DNA from: Stenocarpella maydis
Taxonomy: Eukaryota; Ascomycota; Sordariomycetes; Diaporthales; Diaporthaceae
Reading direction: 5' to 3'
DNA length: 64,000 nt
Assembly: GCA_002270565.1 (NCBI GenBank)
Contig: NQMI01000171.1
Span: 1 to 64,000 of the forward strand
Every line of letters begins with the position of its first letter. The first letter of the stretch is position 1. A model generated the notes under the pieces. It was given only the letters and a program-made list of their open reading frames with translations. It did no database searches and was not told where the DNA came from. The position numbers were made by a program, and so were the translations under genes. This document shows, piece by piece, positions 56,820 to 64,000 of this stretch.

Positions 56820-59041
56820 CTATGAAGTCGTCGTCTGGTGTGGCGCCGGCGGCAGCAGCAGCAGCAGCAGCAAGGCCGTTGACACCTCCGGCGCCGGTGG
56901 ACTCGGCGCCGGCGGGCCGCCCCCTCCGTTCATAGCCATGAGGGCGGCCGCGAACCGCCCGGAGCTCGTCTCCTGGTAGGCGGCGGCGGACCTCTCCATG
57001 GCCTTTTGCAGCAGCTTGGCCGACTTGCCCGCCACGACGCACTCGTCTGCCATGGTCTCGAGCACCTCGATCGCCATCTGCACCAGCCGTACGAGAGGCT
57101 CCATCTCTGCCTCGTGCGCCTCCTGGTTGATGTACACCAGAATTATGGACGCCGCGAATATGGTATATGTCGTGTTGTAGAACCTGTGTGCGCCACGGTA
57201 CATTAGTCCCAGGGTCACGAGGTACCTCCAAGATTGTCGTGGCGACTGATGGGGAGGGCTGACCATGTTCGGAAGAACTCGTGGTGGCAATATGTCTCGT
57301 GGATAATCTCGATGGTCCTCTTTGCCGAATCGAGGCATTTCTGGACACACTCATATGACCCTGGCGCTGAGGACCTCTCGGCAGGTGTTGAGGCCAGGAG
57401 AATGGACCCGAACAGTAAGATGCGGAGGTTGAGGTATCCTAGGCGTACGGAGAGGCTTCTCATCAGTCTCTTGACTGCCACAATGCCTTGACAGACAGCG
57501 AGCCCGAGTACCACTTACGCATGTTCAACACCAGCTTCTGCCTCTTCATCCACATGGCCTCCTTGTGGCTGCCTGTCTTGGAAGACCCGTCGAGCCCGGG
57601 ACGGATCGGCTCCGGCAGGTGGGCCAGCCAGCTGCCGAAGCGCTGGTTGAGGTGCTGTGCCAGCTCGACCGTCCGCGCGGCCGAGTTCTGCGGCAGGTAG
57701 ATGTCTATGCACACCTGCCGTACGAGCCTGGAGAAGTGCACCATTTGCTCGATGACGGCACAGTGCGGCGGGTCCAGAAGCGAAGAGTTCGGGTCGAAGC
57801 CCGGCGTGAATTCGGTCAGGGGAAAGCCGCGGTTATGGTAATCCTCGGCGCCGAGACAGCTTGGGCGTCCCATTGCGAAGGAAAGCTCTCTGGCCGAGGT
57901 GAGCTGAAGCCATTGTCGGCACCGTAGGTCATGGGTACTTACTCTTCCAGTGAATATATGCCCCTGTACAAGAATATTAGCACGACGACATTCACGCACA
58001 ACATCGGGCGCGCTTACCACCAAGTCCTGGCTTCTGCCCTGAGCCGAGCCGGGCTTCTCCTGCAGTTCGGGCCTGGCTCGCGGTTGATACCAACTGCCAA
58101 CGCGATGCGCACAGCCATGCCGATATAGAAGTAAGACCCTAGGGTATTATTGTTTTAGCTCTGTGAGATCAAGCCGGACGAGTAGTCAACTTACAGTGGG
58201 CATTGAGCTCGTTCTGGCATACCTTCGCCTTCTATATGTCAACATTTGCCTCGATATCACATACTTTGACGGCGAGTCTCATACCATGAAGAAGAACGTC
58301 TGCACCGTCTCCAAGTCCGTAGCGAGCTCGAGCTCTTTGAGCCTCGCCCTCGCCTCGTTGAAGAAGCACCGACTCCACTTCTGGTTGCTGACACCCCCGA
58401 CAGGCTCAACGTCCCTATAGCCCACCAGGGCGCCGAGGGACAGGATGCTGAAGTACAAGGGCACGAAGCTGGCGTGCTGCCTCACGGCCTGCTTATCGCC
58501 GGACCAGAGCACCTCGCAACTCTCGAGGAAGGACGTCTTGTCGACCATCGGGTGGATGTAGTGTATCGTGGAGAAGAAGTTATGAAGGAAAACACTGCAC
58601 TGCCGATAGTAGGCCGGCTCCATGTCGGCCGCCAGCTGCGCCTCCGCGACGGTCAGAACCGTCGTCGCTCTGTCGCCGCCGCCGCCGCCGCCGGAACCAC
58701 TCATGTCTGGGGCGTCGAGCTGCGACGGGGAGAAAGCCGGGTTGTGCAGGTTCGACAGCAGGGCGGCGGCCATGGCGTCCGACTCGGAGTGCTCAGCGCA
58801 GCCACTGCCGCCGGCCTCGGACGACGCGGGAGACCTCTCGCCGCCCCGCTGGACCTGGGAGAGCAGGGCAACCGATGACGAGCTGCCGTAGAACTCAACA
58901 TTCCGGGTGTGGCTGTTGATGGCTGTGACCTCCTGGCCGCCCCTCTGGCGGGCACGTGTGGTGGTTGTGGGCGGCGTCACGGACAATCCGGCGCTCGTTC
59001 CGGGGGAGCACGACTGGGCGGCGGCCTGTCTAGTATATTGG

Positions 59042-59096
<55 letters not shown>

Positions 59097-59535
59097 CGTT
59101 GTTAGAGGCGGAACAGCCGGAATTGACTGAGGATGAGCTGCCGGCTGCGTGTGCCTCGAGTTGGGCTGTCAGCTGCTCCACCTGCTGCTCTAGGCCCCTG
59201 ACATATCTGGAAGGCGACGGTCAGCATCCACCGGCTATCAGCAATGATCTGCGATTGAGCCTTGGAGGCACATACTCGGGCGTGTATCGCCTCCTCGATG
59301 AGTCCTGGCCTTGGTAAACACACTCCACGTTGCGATCTGGGACCATCCATCAGCCTTCCGCGATAATGGGTCTACCTAAAACGGCACCAAGCTCACTTCT
59401 GCAGTATGTGCAAGGGTACAGCTCGTCACACTTGTTCTTCTTCAGCCTGCAGAGGTTGCAGGCCCTGGCTGCCCTGGGACGGCGGACCTTGTGGCCCGAG
59501 TTCTGCGCGTGCGCCGTCGAGCCGGTGGACTGCAT
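56820..59535 (-). CDS. Zn2Cys6 transcription factor
   Basis: Nine exons (59535..59397, 59336..59276, 59197..58285, 58231..58195, 58138..58018, 57963..57943, 57889..57519, 57438..57264, 57183..56820) encode about 733 residues. The binuclear zinc cluster is at 26-52 (CNLCRLKKNKC, then CTYCRNRNVEC; spacing 2-6-5-2-6) and is completed only by splicing. A coiled dimerisation stretch (LEQQVEQLTAQLEAH) follows, then a poly-Asn run. The middle-homology domain (about 240-560) has NFFSTIHYIHPMVDK, FYIGMAVRIALAVGINRE, TWWGIYSLE and SFAMGRPS. The start of exon 4 could shift by nine bases. The C-terminus is probably frameshifted (see findings). Divergent from a quercetinase-like gene about 1 kb away, it may regulate it. 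Confidence 0.88.
59041..59096. repeat. (GTT)n microsatellite coding for poly-Asn
   Basis: About 18 GTT units, read as AAC on the minus strand, give an Asn homopolymer of about 20 residues inside the regulator between its coiled coil and middle domain. Such coding microsatellites vary in length between strains. Confidence 0.85.
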
Positions 59536-60577
59536 ATTGATGCCTCACCCAGTCTGGTGGCCATAGGACTCCCCGGGAGAAACAAAAAGCAAATCTCGTT
59601 CAACGAGAGTCTGCTTTGAGACATGAGTTTGATGACGGAGACCCTCGGATTGACGTTGGACTTGTCTCGTGCCTGAGGCCCGGGATAGATGGGACGTGGT
59701 CGGAGCCCACATATCGCCCTTCCCCGCTGCATCCGTGGAGAAGCGTCCGGGGTCGTGGTCAGTAAGGATAGGGGTATTTACTACTTGAAAGTGCGGCGTC
59801 ACTTTTCCTCTTATAATACAGTAGTCTATTACTCGCGACATAATGCCGCCTAAGATTATTATCGTACATAGCGAGTAGTCAGGTGCTTGGCATATTGTAA
59901 TGTATCAGATTTTACCTACAGCAAGAACTTACTTATACGCCAGGTAACCAACCTAAAGCCTTACGGCGGCTATACTCTTTAAATCCGTTTATTGCACATG
60001 ACATCTAAACTAATGTCTAGATGAATGTTAATAGGTTGTAGGTGATGTAAATTTTGTGAAGTGTGCAACCTGACCGGTACCTATATAGATGCATAGGGGT
60101 CTAGGTAAGTACATGTAGGAATCCATGCACGGAATAGGCTAATAACTGATACGAGCCACATGGACCTCATATTGTCCATGCATTTCGGCCGGGATGCTTG
60201 ACTCCAGCCATTGGACTATCGCCACCACATAATGGGAAGCATCTCTGGAATTATTTGCCCTGAGCCGCGGTGTCTCGGATTACTGTAGCGGCGTAGGAGG
60301 AACTCTGTGGTATCCTAAATCCGAACGCGTGGCCGCTGCCGCGTTCGGGTGGGCTGCCCCCCCAGAAATGCACACAAGGTCGACCTTGTCTTTCGGATTT
60401 GCCGGACTACCCTGACCACAACCCCACTCGGATCCAGGGAAGCATAAAGGCTGGGTAGGTACAGGTGTGATTCTTTTGCCATTGCTCCAGACGTCTCACC
60501 ACGAATGTGCTGTTTATCGTCTTCTCGGACATAGTGCGAATCCCTGCCAGCTACTACTCAAGTAAATACAAGACAAA
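59536..60577. other. Divergent promoter region of regulator and dioxygenase genes
   Basis: About 1 kb between two genes transcribed apart, so it must hold both promoters. No third gene was recognised. A CGG-type half-site search for the Zn2Cys6 protein would be possible here. Confidence 0.5.
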
Positions 60578-61636
60578 ATGAGCATCCCAGTTCAGACAAC
60601 GCCGCCCGAGTCAAACGCCGCATACATCATCGACCAGCTCGAGGGCGAGCGCATTAGTATTCCCGGAAGCAAAGGGGTCTTCAGAATCCTCGCCTCGTCA
60701 AAACAAACCAGCGGAGGAATTGCCGTCTTCACTAGCGGTGCTGCGTTGTCAGATGCCCCCGGGTTCCACTGGCACGACGAGGCCCACGATGTGTTCCTTG
60801 TGACCAAAGGCTACCTTAAGCTATGGAACGGGGATAAATGCAGGATCATGGGCCCCGGCGACTTTGCATATGTCCCCCCGAAAATCATCCATAACCCGGA
60901 GCTTCTCGGCCCGCACACAGAGACACTCGGACTGATCGCCCCAGGTGACTGGGTCGACTTTTTCAGGTACGTGGGCGAGACGTACGAGGGCGTCATCGTG
61001 CCCGAGGGGGACGAGCGCGACCTCAAGAGCCTGCTCGTCCCCAAGGTCATGGCCGCCAAGGACCGTTTCGACGTCAACTTCGTGCGAGACTACAACCCTC
61101 CCGAAGTAGGCGATTGGCAAGACGACGAGAATATCCTCCCCGGTCCTCTGGCGCCATACTTCCTGCGTGCCAACACTGGACCGAGGCAGATACTGGGAGG
61201 TCTCCTGTCCCGGCCCTTCATCTTTGCCTCGCAGTGTAGCGGCAAGTTCGCCATCTCCAGCATCGAGTCCTCGAACCAGTATGGCCCGTCTCCGTTTGCG
61301 CGGCAGTGGCTGACTTTCAAGAATGTGCACCACTGTTTCACTGTCCAGGAGGGACTCCTAAAAGTCAAATTGAGGGAAGAGAACCCTGACAAATGGAGCG
61401 AGGTCAGGGAAGGGCAGACTCTCTTTGTGCCGGCGGGGAAGCCTTTCATTCTTGACTTTGGGAGTCGGTATGTGAGGGTCATCACATTTACCAACGGACC
61501 TGGACTAGAGGAGGTCATAAAGTTGGCGGGCTCTGATTGCCCAAGTGTTATACTGCCAGAAAAGCCGGCTGCATACGACAGTAACATGCTCCAGGATGTT
61601 TTAGGGAAGGTTGGCGTAGTAGCAGAAAGCCTCTAG
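60578..61636 (+). CDS. Bicupin dioxygenase, quercetin 2,3-dioxygenase type
   Basis: An intronless gene encoding 352 residues. Two cupin domains are present (about 25-130 and 210-320). The first carries the metal site: His64, His66 (FHWHDEAHDVF), a third ligand position occupied by Asp71, and His105 (KIIHNPE). The family cleaves the C ring of quercetin and related flavonols with release of CO, using Cu, Mn or other metals. Canonical quercetinases have Glu where this protein has Asp71. The second cupin (VHHCFTVQEGLLKVKL ... FVPAGKPFILDF) has fewer ligands. There is no obvious signal peptide, so it is probably cytosolic. Neighbours are a Zn2Cys6 regulator (divergent) and an FAD monooxygenase (convergent). 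Confidence 0.85.
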   Translation: MSIPVQTTPPESNAAYIIDQLEGERISIPGSKGVFRILASSKQTSGGIAVFTSGAALSDAPGFHWHDEAHDVFLVTKGYLKLWNGDKCRIMGPGDFAYVPPKIIHNPELLGPHTETLGLIAPGDWVDFFRYVGETYEGVIVPEGDERDLKSLLVPKVMAAKDRFDVNFVRDYNPPEVGDWQDDENILPGPLAPYFLRANTGPRQILGGLLSRPFIFASQCSGKFAISSIESSNQYGPSPFARQWLTFKNVHHCFTVQEGLLKVKLREENPDKWSEVREGQTLFVPAGKPFILDFGSRYVRVITFTNGPGLEEVIKLAGSDCPSVILPEKPAAYDSNMLQDVLGKVGVVAESL

Positions 61637-62039
61637 ATCACAGCCAGTAATTAATTGATATCATGTGAAAACATGATGTGTCCGTGGGAACGTGTTCATG
61701 GATATCACTTCGCAGGCCTCACACATCCTCAGCCCGGATATCAGCAAGCATCCCCACCTGTTTGCTACCTATTACTAAGAATTTATCGGCCCGGAATTAG
61801 TCTGGGCATTGTCCTCGACAAGTACAAACTTCTCTGGGTGGCCTTTTAGCTGGTGATGAATGATTAGCAAGTTCTTTTGTCTGTTTTCAGGAATCGTTAT
61901 GCCCAGAAGAATTATTCTAAAGCTACCCCTAAACCCGAGAGATTTTCGCTAAACCATACAAGCTCATGACCTCTGTTTGCTGATACATAAGAGTACTTGA
62001 GACATTTGGGGTCATTTCATAAACTGTATAAGACGCATG
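61637..62039. other. Convergent intergenic region
   Basis: About 400 bp between the 3' ends of the dioxygenase and monooxygenase genes; nothing else was seen. Confidence 0.5.
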
Positions 62040-63666
62040 TCAAAGGAAAGGCTCCTGCTCGACAGCATCCTCCACTTCTTTGAATGCATCATAACCATAC
62101 AACCATGGCTGGACTTCCGGACAGGTCCATCTGCTTGGGAAAGGCCCTCTCAACTCTTTACCAAGAAGAGACAGAAACAGTTGATCCCGAGCTTCCTGCC
62201 CAGGGCCATCTTCCATGTGGAAGTCATGGCGCTTGAGTGAGTCGTGAGTTCCCATTCAAAGATATTGGGACTGTCGCGGTCTTTGACTTCAGTGACTCAC
62301 CTGTTTGAAAGTTTCCCTCGCAATGGCTTCTCCTCTCGCCTTCCTCAGTTTCTCGTACATCCTAGTAGCTTGGGGGACCTGGTCCTTGGTCCTGACATGC
62401 CCTAGCAGCTGGCCTAGGACAGCTCCATCCTCCACTGCGGAGTTTGCCCCTTGGGCGAGATAAGGAAGCATCGGATGGCATGAGTCGCCCCTGTTTATGG
62501 CACACATCAGCCTGGACTGCTTTGATTATAAGCAGTACCAAATCGGATACTTACACAAATACCAAATTTGACTTGTCATTAACCCAAGATGGTAGCTCTT
62601 CCCCTAGGCCGTATTGTGTTAGCGACTCACAACTCCTCCGGGATCTCGTCGGCTGCGGGATGAGGGCATACTGTGCATCAACCTCCACTTCTCTACGCTA
62701 TCAACCCTATCCAGGAATCTCCTCAGTATGGGGTCCCACTGGGCGAAGTGGGCCTTCATTTCTTCCAGGTTTCCCAGCTGGCGACTCACGCCCTCGGGCA
62801 GGTCGTCAGGCGCAAGCAACACGATGTTGTACATCTTGCCCGCTCGCAACGAATAGCCCACAACGTGCATGCCGGGGCCGATCCAGAAGTGCACCGTGGG
62901 GTTGCTCACCCACGCGCTGAGCTCCGGGTCGTCCGCCACGTGCGCCAGGTCCAGCACGACCCGGTACGCCAGGTCGCCGGTCGGTAGCGGCGGCACCTGC
63001 TTTCCCAGGAAGCACGCCTGGCACCTTGACCAGAGGCCGTCCCCAGCGACGATGATGTCGGCCTTGGCCTTTCTTCCAGACTCGGTCACGAGCTCACCCT
63101 TGTCCAGGTCGACCGAGTCAACCCTCTGCCCGAGGTGGAACTTGACCCTCAGCTCTTTGGCCTTGTCGTAGAGTGCGAGCTGCAGGTCAACGCGGTGCAT
63201 GTCCAGGAACGGTGCCTGGTACTTCCTGCGGATGTTCTTGTGGAAGTTGTCCTCGTGCGCGAGGATCTTGCCGGTGTAGCGGTGCACCGTCAGGGCGGTG
63301 GGCTCTGCGGCTTCTCTCCAGAATTGCTCCGGCAGACCCCATCGCTGAAGGATGCGAGTAGAGTTGGGGGTTACTTGCAGGCCAGCGCCAATCTGCTTAC
63401 TTTGGTGAGATCGCAATGTCCCGGTGCGGTTGCGCGGGCAGCGGGGGCAAGGTGACATGAGCTCGTAACAATTTACGTACCTCGCGGAGCTCTGGTGCTG
63501 ATTCAAAAACGGTAACATTGTGACCAGACAATGCTGTTGATATAGCACTGGCGAGACCACTAATACCTGCGCCGACAACGATGACATCCAGCTTGATTAG
63601 TGACTTTTGCTGACTTGTGTTGCCATTGACGGGCTGTTCAGTCGCAGGGCCGTTGGATGTCATCAT
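62040..63666 (-). CDS. FAD-dependent monooxygenase, salicylate-hydroxylase-like
   Basis: Five exons (63666..63481, 63392..62672, 62603..62555, 62490..62301, 62231..62040) encode about 445 residues; a second ATG directly follows the first. Motifs of group A flavoprotein hydroxylases are in order: VIVVGAGISGLASA (GxGxxG, about 32-37), the DG motif IIVAGDGLWSRCQ, and the GD motif VFVGDSCHPMLPYLAQGA, which spans a splice junction. IGAGLQVTPNSTRIL and WRLMHREELPSW fit the salicylate/6-hydroxynicotinate-type clade. It should hydroxylate an aromatic acid with NAD(P)H and O2. Introns are 88, 68, 64 and 69 nt. The C-terminal exon codes for a 63-residue tail (CPEVQPWLYGYDAFKEVE). Confidence 0.9.
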
Positions 63667-63913
63667 TTAATTTGAAGAATCTCGGTGTGGCTCCTTTGGA
63701 ACAAAGTCTAATGGTTTCATGAATGAGGCCATGAATGTGGCCATATGTCTCGGCTAATTCTCCGAGCTATTAACGCCGAGCGGGTATTCCGGTTCCATGA
63801 CTTGGCTTAGACCGGCTTTCCCGGTCACCAAAGTCTCGCGGAAGGGTTTCATCGGCCATCAGTTTTGGCTCCCTGCCATGACCAACAAATGATATTCTTG
63901 GTGATACACTGGA
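63667..63913. other. Promoter region of the monooxygenase gene
   Basis: About 250 bp between the monooxygenase start and the stop of the last, partial gene. No feature was recognised. Confidence 0.4.
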
Positions 63914-64000
63914 TCAACTGAGCAGCGGCCATGCGCACGGGATGGGATAGTTGAACCAGCGCGGGTACTGCTCCTCATCCTCGGCGTCCTCATCGCTGTC
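63914..64000 (-). CDS. C-terminus of a partial minus-strand gene
   Basis: From the window edge the minus strand reads 28 codons to a TGA at 63914-63916: an acidic run (DSDEDAEDEEQ) followed by YPRWFNYPIPCAWPLL. The composition and frame look like a true C-terminal end, but the family cannot be named and the rest lies outside the window. Confidence 0.4.
   Translation of the reverse strand, partial: DSDEDAEDEEQYPRWFNYPIPCAWPLLS

Noticed and set aside
1..64000. CRISPR arrays, tRNA genes, bacterial operons
   Set aside because: No regularly spaced repeats with unique spacers were seen and no T-loop (GGTTCGANTCC type) with a fitting acceptor stem was found on either strand; all genes are eukaryotic in structure.

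Overview
The window is nuclear DNA of a filamentous ascomycete, most likely a Sordariomycete. The evidence is genes split by short (about 50-110 nt) GT-AG introns with CTGAC/CTAAC branch points, fungal-only families (Zn2Cys6 regulator, cellobiose dehydrogenase, CBM1 modules, NMT1/THI5 with a TPP riboswitch), and TA-rich blocks that look like transposons mutated by RIP (repeat-induced point mutation). Exon coordinates were worked out by eye from splice signals, reading-frame phase and family conservation; every exon set listed adds up to a continuous frame unless stated.

Region 1 (1-2.0 kb) is a TA-rich graveyard with a RIP-degraded Ty3/gypsy relic, a clean Copia-type solo LTR with perfect target-site duplication, and a 24-bp tandem repeat whose inverted copy lies at 26.0-26.1 kb. 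Region 2 (2.9-22.5 kb) is accessory and metabolic: a secreted alpha/beta hydrolase, a DHA1/Qdr-type MFS transporter, a small Rieske protein (GC-AG intron), a convergent pair of plant-cell-wall enzymes (cellobiose dehydrogenase and a CBM1-CE16 esterase), a small secreted protein, and the thiamine-pyrimidine synthase NMT1/THI5 with a TPP riboswitch in a 5'-UTR intron. Region 3 (22.7-29.2 kb) is a gene desert with a second RIP block containing a recognisable gag zinc knuckle.

Region 4 (29.3-54.3 kb) is mostly housekeeping: an NAD(P)-binding epimerase-like protein, a mitochondrial lipoate-protein ligase, VPS11 (CORVET/HOPS), a secreted beta-propeller-like protein, the U5 snRNP protein DIB1, an aldo-keto reductase, a cytosolic-type alpha-amylase, a 1226-residue coiled-coil membrane protein and an alanine-rich LEA-like protein. 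Region 5 (54.5-56.7 kb) holds decayed genes: a chorismate synthase pseudogene with at least five lesions and a truncated aminoglycoside-phosphotransferase-like ORF.

Region 6 (56.7-63.7 kb) looks like a small aromatic or flavonoid catabolic cluster: a Zn2Cys6 regulator divergent from a bicupin quercetinase-like dioxygenase, followed by a salicylate-hydroxylase-like FAD monooxygenase. The last bases hold the acidic C-terminus of a further minus-strand gene. The most distinctive observations are the riboswitch, the inverted long repeats about 26 kb apart, the decayed chorismate synthase copy, the putative catabolic cluster and a probable frameshift at the end of its regulator.
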